Assembly: GCA_900766585.1 (NCBI GenBank)
Contig: CAAFVV010000008.1
Location: 1 to 15,947, forward strand
Direction of reading: 5' to 3'
Source: Clostridia bacterium
Lineage (GTDB): Bacteria > Bacillota > Clostridia > Oscillospirales > Acutalibacteraceae
Length of the DNA stretch: 15,947 bases
Shown here: positions 8,401-15,260 of the stretch, piece by piece
Position numbering within the stretch: position 1 is the first letter of the stretch
Layout: each line of letters starts with the position of its first letter
Notes under the pieces: generated by a model
The model's database searches: none
What the model was told of the DNA's origin: nothing
The model's input: only the letters and a program-made list of their open reading frames with translations
Program-made: the position numbers and the translations under genes

Positions 8401-8744
8401 TCGGCTCGCAGACCCGCAATTATATCCTGCTCGACAGCGGATTTACGGGGACGGCGAAGTTTATCAACACCACCATGTGGGGGATCCCGACCGTTGCGGT
8501 CGTGGTGGAGAGCGGCACGCTGGAGCTGCGGGGCGGTACGTTCCAGAACAGCGGCCAGTATGCCGTTGCGCTGGGCAAGGGCAGCGCGGCGGTCAGCTCC
8601 ATGGTGTTTTATGACCGGCCGAACCGCGCGCATTTTTATACCGAAGCGAACAGCCGCAGACTTTTGGCATACGGCAATGTGTTCACCTCGGACCGCCGGA
8701 CGGAAAACGGCGGCGGCAGCTACTCGGGCAGTGACCTAGTATAA
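5481..8744 (+). CDS. Lipoprotein with two pectate-lyase-3-type beta-helix domains
   Basis: This 1087-residue protein has a signal peptide ending in a textbook lipobox LAAGC (Cys28) and a long Ser/Thr/Asp/Gly-rich linker (29-95), so it is lipid-anchored outside. Residues about 96-255 form a beta-rich domain without a clear family. Two beta-helix units follow. The first starts at about 274 (DVTYYGAIGDGKADDT ... REKGGGTVYAPAGTY); the second at about 693 (DIGPTLQKAIDEVAAKGGG ... YVPAGQYYL ... SGVELRG). Both carry the opening signature of the pectate-lyase-3/GH28-like superfamily, whose members cut or bind polysaccharides. A conserved Asp-Trp pair lies at residues 492-493. The next gene shares the same two-unit layout without the signal and linker. 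The usual Asp-Asp catalytic pattern of polygalacturonases is not obvious, so it may be a lyase, an unassigned hydrolase or a binding protein. Fold is confident; activity is open. Confidence 0.8.
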   Translation: MIYTHKGALRVLAVWLAAALLLLLAAGCRKEPDVSTEESGVTSSADGESGGETDAPDSGTDSTDPDSTAGQTGQSGGTQSKPSSGGQTAKPSSDKPAQVLATALWSADPKTADSHITAKTADGSSLRSGTMEGRPYQMLVNGKAATKALRFTFDRTFLNAAKGKELIVLVECYGNTTRSFSLQYTSSDQKEKYIGTVETSVAAQGMWSGRAVRITDFAEGSALDGAHLILSLGTGMSTLNVSGVRVVIKDKEAAYPRLISNAYARTHALVADADVTYYGAIGDGKADDTVAFQTALAAVREKGGGTVYAPAGTYKLTQGLYISAGVTLEGDFTAPDKGAKGTVLAAYTRDLNENPKEAPLLQMHEGSALMNLNVWYPKQTLSGGKATPYSYTVRMVGGQHGITVENVFFVNSYEIARMGDDINALETFRNIYGTPLKTGLYMNYCMDIARYEQVRFSPDWWLKSGLSGTPSAAALKAWLIKNATAMVIERNDWSYITDLSVDGYAYGLVLRRSTANTVQGSSNGALYGLNIKNCNVCLFADGIAPYTLTASTLSASGGTDPTAIQITDTVYGLSCVDVRLESSGKYAVVLGNTGNMTFENCTFAMTGSGARYALYNEKGSVSLTGVSFSGGGKHLYMGVGAGECKVIGMAASAFKADNKADSSRLRFSQGADEKAVAAVKAPSYAVRTAKPSGKAFIDLSSRGIQPIPFATKPESGKDIGPTLQKAIDEVAAKGGGVVYVPAGQYYLNTAIRVRSGVELRGSCFMPHHTVIPATAFLTDYGKNNADGTALFTLEKNAGLCGFTVDYHKMPKGVTPYAYTVRGAGSGVYVVNVTMSVIYQGIDLTGRCDSHYVSGVGIGALNTGISVGGGSKNGLVRDVQANVHYITDTPFYNQLGMTQNEVIEYTHQNLRSFVVSDTANEVMMNNFVFGAKHGIAVLGQADVFVLGHGTDSGIKSAYINGGKSVTFVNTQLVNLGSQTRNYILLDSGFTGTAKFINTTMWGIPTVAVVVESGTLELRGGTFQNSGQYAVALGKGSAAVSSMVFYDRPNRAHFYTEANSRRLLAYGNVFTSDRRTENGGGSYSGSDLV

Positions 8745-8761
8745 ACCGATGCCCGCATAAG

Positions 8762-8767
8762 AGAGGA
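8762..8767 (+). promoter_or_regulatory. Weak, widely spaced ribosome binding site for the 8780 start
   Basis: AGAGGA lies 12 bases before ATG 8780, longer than the 6-8 base spacing of most genes in the cluster. This suggests lower translation of the cytosolic paralogue. Confidence 0.5.
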
Positions 8768-8779
8768 AAAGAATCCTGT

Positions 8780-11140
8780 ATGAGTATTCAACAAACCCAG
8801 ATGCTGTCCGAGGCGCGCACCGCCTCGTATACGGCGACGGTCTATCGGGCCGATGTCCGCGATTTCGGTGCGGTCGCCGACGGAAAGACCGACAGCACGC
8901 AGGCGTTTCAGGCGGCGATCGACGCCGTGGCAGAGAAAGGCGGCGGCGTGCTGTTTGTCCCGGCGGGACAGTATGCGTTTTTCGGGTCGCTCACAGTGCG
9001 GCAAAAGGTGCTGCTTGCGGGGGAATACGATGCGTCCGCCCCCGCAGGCGGTCCCCTCGGCACGGTGCTGTGCCTGTATGACCGCACCGCGAGCTTTCTC
9101 CGTCTGGATGTCAGCTCCGGTGTGCGCCATATGGCGTTTTGGTATCCGGAGCAGTCGCTTGACGCGGTGATCCCCTATCCCGCTGCGATACAGCAGTGCG
9201 GAACGGAGATCGTGCTGGCGGAGGAGCTGCGGTTTGTCAACGCCTACGAGGCGTTTGACTTTGCCGATCCCGCACATCCGAATTCCCTGCAGACCGTGCG
9301 CGGGATCACCGGCACGGTGCTGCACCGCTTTTTGAAGGTCGACCGCTCGTGGGATATTACACGGGTGGAGGATGTCCGGCTGTCGCCCGAATACTGGGCG
9401 GCATCCGGGCTGCCCGGCGCGCCCGGCCGGGAGGCGCTCGCCGGGTATACCCGCGCCCACGCGATCGGGATCGAGGCGGGAATGATCGACTGGTATTATT
9501 TCACCGACCTGACCTTTGTCGCACTTGAACGCGGGCTGTACTGGAACGGCTCCAACAACGGTCAGCTTTTTGCGCTGACCATGGAGGATTGCACATACGG
9601 CATGGTGGCGGAAAAGACCAACGGCATCGGCTCGATGATGAACGCTTCGCGCATTGACGCGCGCCGCCATGCCCTGTGGTTTCCCGCACGCTATACCAGA
9701 GCGGTATACAGCTTTTCGGATTGCACCTTTTCCGGAGACGCGGGCGCAGTGCGCATGGACGGCGACGGCGCGCTGATGCTTTCCCGCTGTACACTCGTCG
9801 GCGGACATGCGCCGGCGGTTACGCTTGCCGGCGGCACGGCGGCTCTGGCGGACTGCGCGCTGCACAGCGCCGCGGACGCACCGCTCGCGCTGGGCGGTGC
9901 CGTGAAGAAGGTATATCTGACCGGAGAAGAGCTGCCGGACTGCTCCGGCGAGGTTCCGCCCGGAACCGTCGTGACCGCGCCGCCGCTTGGCAGCGGAAAA
10001 CGGCAGGCGTATCCGTCATCGGCGGTATACGGCCGCCGCAGACTGCGTCCTGCCGGCAAAGCGCTGATCACCGTGCCGCCGGGAGAGAAAGATGCCGACT
10101 GTGCGCCGCGTCTGCAGCGGGCGATCGACGAGGCGGCAGAGGCGGGCGGAGGTACGGTTTGCCTGCTGCCCGGAAGCTACCGGGTCGATTCGCCGGTGAC
10201 GGTCAAAAGCGGCGTTGAGCTGCGCGGCGGCGTGGATGTGCCGGTGCTGCACGGTCATGTGACATGGCTGTCGGTATACGGGCTGACGGCGGACAGCACG
10301 CCCGCGTTTATTTTGGAGCCGCACAGCGGCATCGTCGGGCTGAGCCTGATCGGCAGGACAGACCGCCTGCCTGCCGTGTCGCCGCGCGCGCCGCTCATAC
10401 AGGGGCGCGGCGAAGGGGCCTATGTGGTGAATACCACGCTCCAGAACGGGTGGACGGCGCTGGATCTCGGCAGCTACTGCTGTGACTGCGCCTATGTGGA
10501 CAGCGTGAATATCGGGACGCTGCACGAGGGCATCCGGGTCGGAAACAGCCGCGGCGTGGTGATCCGAGATGTGCAGATGAACAACAACTCTGCGCTGACG
10601 CCGCTGGTCTCGCCGGAATGCGACGACACTGCCCTGCGGCACTATCTGGCGACGCAGGTGACGGCTTTCTCAGCGGAAAACGCAGAGGTGTGTCTGTATA
10701 ACTGCTTCTGCTACGGCGCGGATGTGGGACTGCGTCTTTTAGATGGGGCGCGGGTGTTTGCCACCGGTCTAGGCGTGGATAACGGCCGCCATGTGATCGA
10801 GGCGCACGGCGACGCACAGGCGCTGCTGTGCGGGACGGAGTCAACCTGCATCAACGGCGATGACCGCTGCGTGATCTGTACCGGCAGCGACTTTACCGGT
10901 CGGCTGACACTGCGCAGCATCTCCAGCTGGGGCGACTATCAGGCGTGGATGAAAGCGGACGGCGGCACCGTCGAGGCGGAAAATGTGATGGTGCTTGCCA
11001 TAGATTCGCCGCGGTTGCTTCAGACGGGCGGCGACGTGACGCTTCGGAATCTGCGGTTCTGGCCGCTGCGCGAAGAGGGGACGGGGGCATTTATCACCGA
11101 CACGCCGCAGGCGCTGCATTGCGGGGCGGAGCTTTTTTAA
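8780..11140 (+). CDS. Signal-less double beta-helix protein, paralogue of the upstream lipoprotein
   Basis: This 786-residue protein has no signal peptide or membrane segment; the N-terminus (MSIQQTQMLSEA) is polar, so it is probably cytosolic. Two pectate-lyase-3-type units are visible. Unit one begins at residue 25 (DVRDFGAVADGKTDSTQAF ... EKGGGVLFVPAGQY) and unit two at about 426 (APRLQRAIDEAAEAGGG ... SGVELRGG). The protein aligns along its length with residues 274-1087 of the preceding lipoprotein: shared patterns include WYPEQSL/WYPKQTL, FVNAYE/FVNSYE, RLSPEYWAASGLPG/RFSPDWWLKSGLSG, an Asp-Trp pair (237-238 here) followed by FTDL/ITDL, and YVVN. The two genes are therefore an ancient tandem duplication. 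The start has only a spaced AGAGGA (8762-8767, 12 bases away); Met8 is an alternative, and either gives no signal. The gap to the upstream gene is 35 bases, so they are probably co-transcribed. Substrate is unknown. Confidence 0.78.
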   Translation: MSIQQTQMLSEARTASYTATVYRADVRDFGAVADGKTDSTQAFQAAIDAVAEKGGGVLFVPAGQYAFFGSLTVRQKVLLAGEYDASAPAGGPLGTVLCLYDRTASFLRLDVSSGVRHMAFWYPEQSLDAVIPYPAAIQQCGTEIVLAEELRFVNAYEAFDFADPAHPNSLQTVRGITGTVLHRFLKVDRSWDITRVEDVRLSPEYWAASGLPGAPGREALAGYTRAHAIGIEAGMIDWYYFTDLTFVALERGLYWNGSNNGQLFALTMEDCTYGMVAEKTNGIGSMMNASRIDARRHALWFPARYTRAVYSFSDCTFSGDAGAVRMDGDGALMLSRCTLVGGHAPAVTLAGGTAALADCALHSAADAPLALGGAVKKVYLTGEELPDCSGEVPPGTVVTAPPLGSGKRQAYPSSAVYGRRRLRPAGKALITVPPGEKDADCAPRLQRAIDEAAEAGGGTVCLLPGSYRVDSPVTVKSGVELRGGVDVPVLHGHVTWLSVYGLTADSTPAFILEPHSGIVGLSLIGRTDRLPAVSPRAPLIQGRGEGAYVVNTTLQNGWTALDLGSYCCDCAYVDSVNIGTLHEGIRVGNSRGVVIRDVQMNNNSALTPLVSPECDDTALRHYLATQVTAFSAENAEVCLYNCFCYGADVGLRLLDGARVFATGLGVDNGRHVIEAHGDAQALLCGTESTCINGDDRCVICTGSDFTGRLTLRSISSWGDYQAWMKADGGTVEAENVMVLAIDSPRLLQTGGDVTLRNLRFWPLREEGTGAFITDTPQALHCGAELF

Positions 11141-11162
11141 GTTGGTGGAAGAAATTTACAGG

Positions 11163-11172
11163 GGAATATTCC
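11163..11172. promoter_or_regulatory. Palindrome GGAATATTCC next to a -35 box, possible operator
   Basis: A perfect 10-base palindrome ends one base before the TTGACG -35 element. Its placement would let a bound dimer control the promoter. Ten bases is short and could be chance; no regulator gene is present in the window. Confidence 0.3.
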
Positions 11173-11173
11173 A

Positions 11174-11202
11174 TTGACGAATACGCCCCGCTTTGTTATC
11201 CT
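11174..11202 (+). promoter_or_regulatory. Internal promoter candidate before the two TIM-barrel genes
   Basis: TTGACG (11174-11179, 5 of 6 consensus) and TATCCT (11197-11202, 4 of 6) are separated by exactly 17 bases in the 95-base gap. Transcription would begin near 11209 and give a leader of roughly 27 bases that still contains the ribosome site at 11222-11228. No terminator with a clear stem was found upstream of it, so read-through from the earlier genes is also likely. Confidence 0.5.
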
Positions 11203-11221
11203 TGTAGCCGATTCGACCGAG

Positions 11222-11228
11222 AAGGAGG
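11222..11228 (+). promoter_or_regulatory. Perfect AAGGAGG ribosome site selecting a TTG start
   Basis: AAGGAGG stands 7 bases before TTG 11236. The frame is open back to 10945, inside the previous gene, but no earlier start has a comparable site, and the segment between has no feature of a protein N-terminus. TTG is therefore the likely initiation codon. Confidence 0.8.
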
Positions 11229-11235
11229 AGCAGCA

Positions 11236-12951
11236 TTGAGTCAGAAAAAAGAACCGTGGATCCGCGAACGCGAGGCGACGGTCTGCCTTTGGAAGCCCGA
11301 TCAGACAAGAGGGTATATCAGCAATATGGCGGCGTCGCTTCTGACGGATTTTTTGTGCTTTTCCCGCCGCCAGCTTGAGGAATATGTGAAAATGATCCGC
11401 CTGTGCGGGTTTACGGGAATACAGGTGACGGATATTTGCAGCGCTTGGCGTGCCTGCGGCTCATGGGAGCGGGTGCACGATCAGTTCAAGGATCTTGCCG
11501 ATATCCTGCATCGCGAGGGGATGAGCTTTACCCTTTGGGTATGGGCGGCGGAATTTTCCGATTACGGCTGGCATGACGACGACGTTGTGTACAGTGCCGC
11601 AGACCCCGATACAGCCCCCTGCGACGATCCGCGCGTGGTGGCGGCGTTTGACAAATATTACGACATCTATGCGGATATGGCGCCCTATGCCGACCGCCTG
11701 ATCGCCCACTTTTTCGATCCCGGTCATCTGACGGATACCCGCAGCGTGCTGTTTTTTGCCCGGCGGCTGTTTGAACGGTTCCGCCGGGTCAATCCGTCTG
11801 TTCGTCTGGGCATCGACACATGGGCGGCAGCCGACGATTTCCCCGATCAGCTCGTGGAAGCGGGCTTTACGGATGTGATGCTGATGGAGCTGCCCTTCCT
11901 GCCCACCTGGGGCGTGGGCAACAAGCGGGCGCGGTATCGCAGCCGCGTGAAGGCGCTCGGCTGCGAACTGGGGTCTTGGGGATGGTACACCTGCGAATAT
12001 GAGACGGATCAGGGGCCGTTTATGAGCGTCAATGACCGCGTGATCGCCGATGTATACCGCAAGACGCGGGAGCAGGGCGACCGGATCATGGTGCCGTCCT
12101 ATTGGAGCGAGATGGATGCCTATCATGTGGTCAATTTTTTCTCGCTGTATGTTGCGGGGCATTTGCTCATAGACCCCGAAAGCGATACCGATGTCCTTTT
12201 GGCGGACGCGGCGCGTCTGGCGGCGGGAGAAAAGGGCGCGCGGGATCTGCTCTTTATTCTGGAGCTGATCCGCGATGCCCGCAGCGGCGACGGCTTTTCC
12301 GCGTTTTGGTGGAATGAACCGCAGTATGTGCTGCTTTGTGCCGACCATGCGGATATTTTGGCCCGGTCGGATGAGGCGATAGCGCGGCTTTCGATGCTGA
12401 TCGACGGGGCGGACGGGGCAAACGACGCCCACCTGCCGATCCCGGTCAGGAGCCTGTACCGGCTGATGCTGCCTCAACTGCATCAGATCCGCCAGTATGC
12501 CGATTTCTCCGTGCAGCTTGCGGCGGCAAAGCGGGCAAAAGAGGCGGGAGAAGTCAGAGCGCAGCTTCAGGTACGGGTGGATGCGCTGCCGTTTTCCGTT
12601 CCCGAATACAACAATATCATCGGTCTGTGGGGACTTCCCGAAACGCGCGCGGCATACTGCTGCATGGAGGAATTCTGCCGGGAAAACGGACTTGCCGTGC
12701 CGGACGATCCCGCCCTGCGCTATGTGCAGAAGCGCCGCATCTATGACCACGCCTGTGTATACCAGCGGGGCAAAAAGGAGCCGCTTTGGCTTTGGCCGCT
12801 GTTTTATGAGGGCGGTGCGGCGTTCGGTGCGGAGAGAACGCGTGAGCTGGTCGAGGAGCTTTGCCGCGAAGGGGTGTTTATGCACCGGGCGGAGGACGAT
12901 TTTGTTGCGCTGAAAAACTGGCAGAGCTTCGCCTTTGATTTTCAGATCTGA
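11236..12951 (+). CDS. Predicted cytosolic TIM-barrel protein, glycoside-hydrolase-like, family unassigned
   Basis: This 571-residue protein starts at a TTG (MSQKKEPWIRER) with a perfect ribosome site. No signal peptide is present. The chain shows a barrel-like series of strands, each ending in polar or acidic residues: GFTGIQVTD (58-66), FTLWVWAAEF (98-107), RLIAHFFDPG (154-163, Asp161), VRLGIDTW (Asp194), DVMLMELPFLP (Glu218), then SWGWYTCEYETD and IMVPSYWSEMDAY, and a helical C-terminal part. Aromatic residues next to acids at strand ends are usual in sugar-cleaving TIM barrels, and the HFFDPG and LMELP segments recall alpha-glucuronidase-like enzymes, but I cannot assign a CAZy family. 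It lies 24 bases before another barrel protein and probably shares its transcript, so the pair may act in sequence on imported oligosaccharides. The function is inferred from context and fold impression only. Confidence 0.65.
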   Translation: MSQKKEPWIREREATVCLWKPDQTRGYISNMAASLLTDFLCFSRRQLEEYVKMIRLCGFTGIQVTDICSAWRACGSWERVHDQFKDLADILHREGMSFTLWVWAAEFSDYGWHDDDVVYSAADPDTAPCDDPRVVAAFDKYYDIYADMAPYADRLIAHFFDPGHLTDTRSVLFFARRLFERFRRVNPSVRLGIDTWAAADDFPDQLVEAGFTDVMLMELPFLPTWGVGNKRARYRSRVKALGCELGSWGWYTCEYETDQGPFMSVNDRVIADVYRKTREQGDRIMVPSYWSEMDAYHVVNFFSLYVAGHLLIDPESDTDVLLADAARLAAGEKGARDLLFILELIRDARSGDGFSAFWWNEPQYVLLCADHADILARSDEAIARLSMLIDGADGANDAHLPIPVRSLYRLMLPQLHQIRQYADFSVQLAAAKRAKEAGEVRAQLQVRVDALPFSVPEYNNIIGLWGLPETRAAYCCMEEFCRENGLAVPDDPALRYVQKRRIYDHACVYQRGKKEPLWLWPLFYEGGAAFGAERTRELVEELCREGVFMHRAEDDFVALKNWQSFAFDFQI

Positions 12952-12961
12952 ACCCTGTTTT

Positions 12962-12968
12962 GAGGTGA
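12962..12968 (+). promoter_or_regulatory. Ribosome site GAGGTGA deciding the start at 12976
   Basis: GAGGTGA ends 7 bases before ATG 12976. A TTG two codons upstream (12970) would sit only one base from the site, so ATG 12976 is preferred. Confidence 0.7.
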
Positions 12969-12975
12969 ATTGGTA

Positions 12976-15072
12976 ATGAAAAGCTATCGGTTAAACGGTA
13001 CGGTGCTGGAGCTTGACGAGCAGACCGGCGCCATTGTCTCCCTGCGGCATCCGGGCTGCGGAGAAATTATGAAAAACGGCGGCGGGCTTGTCGATGTCTC
13101 CTGGCCGGTGCATTTGGATTATGAGGCGCTGCGGGCAGATCCGTGCGGGAAATACTTCCGAAAGGCGCCGGTCATCGAGGGCGACGACCGCAGCGTTACG
13201 CTGACGTGGGACGGACTGCCGCAGAATACGGCGACACCGGAGCTTCCCGCGCTTGCGGGGCGTATTTGGGCGCAGGTTACACTGACCGCCTGTGAGGACG
13301 GCAGGTCGATCGCCCTGCGGTGCCGCGTCAAAAACCGTTCGGCAACGCCGGTCGCCCAGATCCTGTTCCCCGATCTGCGCGGGCTGCAGCCCATTGCGGG
13401 AGAGGAGCATACGCGGTTTACCACGATGATGTTCCACAGCCTGCCGTTTGTGGAGCAAAGGAGCACCCCGGAAACGCGGGAGAGATTCTACGGCGAAAAT
13501 GTGACCGTGGCGGGGCAGTTTTATAAGCCCGCCGGCATGTTTCCCGTGGAGAGCGACAAGGCCATGTGCGGACGCTGGTTTGATTTCGGCGGGCTGTCCG
13601 GCGGGCTGTCGCTCTACCGCTGCCAGTGGGGATGGGGACCGGAGAATCCGAACACCATGGGGGCGAACGATACCTGCTGGGTCAAGCTGGATCATGAGAG
13701 CCGCTCACTGCGCATCGCGAATCTGGTCTATCTGGATCTGAAGCAGGGGGAGGAATACGACAGCGGCGACTATGTGCTGACGCCGCATGCGGGCGGCTGG
13801 GTGCAGGGCGCCGCGCCCTATCGCGACTGGGTGCGGGCGCACCAAAAACGCGCGGTGCCGGTGCCGCGCGCCATGAAGGAGAAGTTCGGCTTCCGCACCG
13901 TGTGGATGTGTACGGGATACCCGAAGGATCCCGACGACATCACATGGCGCTATACCGATATCCCGGAAATCGCCGCGGACATGGCAGATCACGGCATTTA
14001 CAGCCTGAATTTGTGGGGCAGCTTTGACTCCGACGGGTATTTCCCTGTTAACGAGAAATCCTGGTGGAAGGAGCTGGGCGGCTTTGACGGCTATGTGCAA
14101 AGCGTGAAACGGGCAAACGACATGGGCGTTGAGGTCTATCCGCTCGTATCGTGGGTGCAGATCTGGAAACGCGGCTGCGAGCGGCAGGGGCTGACCCCGA
14201 ATGCCTCCTGGGCGGAAACGCTCAAGGCGGTGCCGGTGTTCCGCGCGCCGTATATGCAGGCGTGGAGCAGCTATGATTTCCGTGATTTTTCTCAGCCGTG
14301 GTGGTATCAGGGCGTGCTGGATTCCCTGCGCTTTTTGCGGGATCATGCCCTGTCGCCGAATGTTTGCTGGGATCAGTACCTGCTTGCCGATCATGACGAC
14401 ACGCTGCACGATCTGTTTAAGGAATACCGCGAGGAGACCTATCCGCTCTATCCCGATGCGCATTTCAGCGGCGAGTCGACGTTTTTCTTTGAGTCGGAAA
14501 TGGATATCTGCGATTCCACATGGGACTGGATGTGGTGGAAGCCGCATGATGACTGGCGGCCGATGCGCTATCTGGCGGAGTCGATGCGCCCGAATATGAA
14601 CGTCGATTCCTCCACGCGGCATTTGAAATATATTTTCATGGACGATCTGATGGCGAATATTTACCCGAGCCGGCCGGGCCAGCTTAACGGTTCGGCGCTC
14701 ATCGCCGACTACCCGGAATTTTCCGCGACGCTCAAGGACCTTACCGCGCTGCGCAGGGCGTATCTTTCCTATTTTGCGGACGGAGAAATGCTCGGCGACT
14801 GCGTGTTGTCGGAGGACTGTGCGCAAGCACGCGTGACCGGTTACCGCTATGCCGGCAGCGCGGCGGTGTTTGCCGTGAAGGAGGATGACGGCGATGCGGT
14901 GCTGAAATGCGACCTGACGCCGTTTATCGGCAAAAAAGCGGTACGTGTGACGGTGCGGGATCAGAAAAACCGGGAGCTGTTTGCCTTTGACGGCGATGCT
15001 GTGTGCAGCGTGACCCTCACGGGGGAAAAGGAAACGCTGTTTGTGATCGAGTTTACACCCGGGTCCGTATAA
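12976..15072 (+). CDS. DUF6259-like glycoside-hydrolase-type protein (N-terminal beta domain plus TIM barrel)
   Basis: This 698-residue protein has no signal peptide. Residues about 1-300 are beta-rich (MKSYRLNGTVLELDEQTGAI ...) like the N-terminal sandwich domains of GH36/GH31-type enzymes. A barrel begins near residue 305 (FRTVWMCTGYPKDPDD) and runs through YSLNLWGSFDSDGYFP, VEVYPLVSWVQIW, VCWDQYLL (Asp466) and HFSGEST (Glu500). A small C-terminal beta domain (FAVKEDDGDAVLKCDLTPF, AVRVTVRDQ) closes the chain. Asp466 and Glu500 at strand ends are candidates for nucleophile and acid/base. From memory this matches the uncharacterised DUF6259 group found in gut bacteria; that name is recall, not a search. 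It ends 9 bases before a strong terminator and is the last gene of the cluster. A sugar-processing role in the cytosol is likely; substrate is unknown. Confidence 0.7.
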   Translation: MKSYRLNGTVLELDEQTGAIVSLRHPGCGEIMKNGGGLVDVSWPVHLDYEALRADPCGKYFRKAPVIEGDDRSVTLTWDGLPQNTATPELPALAGRIWAQVTLTACEDGRSIALRCRVKNRSATPVAQILFPDLRGLQPIAGEEHTRFTTMMFHSLPFVEQRSTPETRERFYGENVTVAGQFYKPAGMFPVESDKAMCGRWFDFGGLSGGLSLYRCQWGWGPENPNTMGANDTCWVKLDHESRSLRIANLVYLDLKQGEEYDSGDYVLTPHAGGWVQGAAPYRDWVRAHQKRAVPVPRAMKEKFGFRTVWMCTGYPKDPDDITWRYTDIPEIAADMADHGIYSLNLWGSFDSDGYFPVNEKSWWKELGGFDGYVQSVKRANDMGVEVYPLVSWVQIWKRGCERQGLTPNASWAETLKAVPVFRAPYMQAWSSYDFRDFSQPWWYQGVLDSLRFLRDHALSPNVCWDQYLLADHDDTLHDLFKEYREETYPLYPDAHFSGESTFFFESEMDICDSTWDWMWWKPHDDWRPMRYLAESMRPNMNVDSSTRHLKYIFMDDLMANIYPSRPGQLNGSALIADYPEFSATLKDLTALRRAYLSYFADGEMLGDCVLSEDCAQARVTGYRYAGSAAVFAVKEDDGDAVLKCDLTPFIGKKAVRVTVRDQKNRELFAFDGDAVCSVTLTGEKETLFVIEFTPGSV

Positions 15073-15081
15073 ACGCAGAAT

Positions 15082-15122
15082 AAAAAGGAGCGGCTTTCCG
15101 ACGGGGAGAGCCGCTCCTTTTT
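15082..15122 (+). terminator. Intrinsic terminator closing the cluster
   Basis: Arms of 18 bases (15082-15099 and 15105-15122) pair with one G-U wobble around a 5-base loop. The GC-rich core AGGAGCGGCT/AGCCGCTCCT is followed by TTTTT, and five A bases precede the left arm, so it can stop transcripts in both directions. It begins 9 bases after the stop of the last cluster gene. Confidence 0.92.
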
Positions 15123-15132
15123 GCGCAGGGGC

Positions 15133-15161
15133 TTGAACGGGTCATTGTCCCGCGCTATACT
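15133..15161 (+). promoter_or_regulatory. Promoter candidate P1 for the downstream gene pair
   Basis: TTGAAC (15133-15138) and TATACT (15156-15161) are 17 bases apart, directly downstream of the terminator. Start would fall near 15168, leaving a leader of about 93 bases before ATG 15261 in which I see no clear riboswitch. Confidence 0.55.
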
Positions 15162-15212
15162 TGACCGTGTCAGAGAAAATAGGCGGAAGCGGGTCGGAGG
15201 GGAAAATGCTTC

Positions 15213-15241
15213 TGTACATTTTCGGAAAATAATGGTATACT
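15213..15241 (+). promoter_or_regulatory. Second promoter-like element with extended -10 (TGGTATACT)
   Basis: TGTACA (15213-15218), 17 bases, then TATACT (15236-15241) preceded by TG-N (15233-15235) fits an extended -10 promoter. However, the predicted start near 15248 would fall within the ribosome site AGGAGG (15245-15250), so a transcript from it would be translated poorly. It may be inactive or chance. Confidence 0.3.
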
Positions 15242-15260
15242 TATAGGAGGGAAAGCAACA

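Noticed and set aside
6849..8633. Minus-strand open frame of 594 codons (with similar ones at 8720-9865, 11461-12885 and 13705-14826)
   Set aside because: All are exact shadows of the + strand beta-helix and TIM-barrel genes, with no ribosome sites and no recognisable domains.
11105..11138. Possible terminator at the end of the second beta-helix gene (T-run 11133-11138)
   Set aside because: The best stem is only five pairs (CCGCA/TGCGG) and is 8 bases away from the T-run, so it does not make a convincing terminator.
10945..11235. Upstream extension of the TIM-barrel gene into the previous gene
   Set aside because: The previous gene is coding there in another frame, and the AAGGAGG-TTG start at 11236 accounts for initiation.
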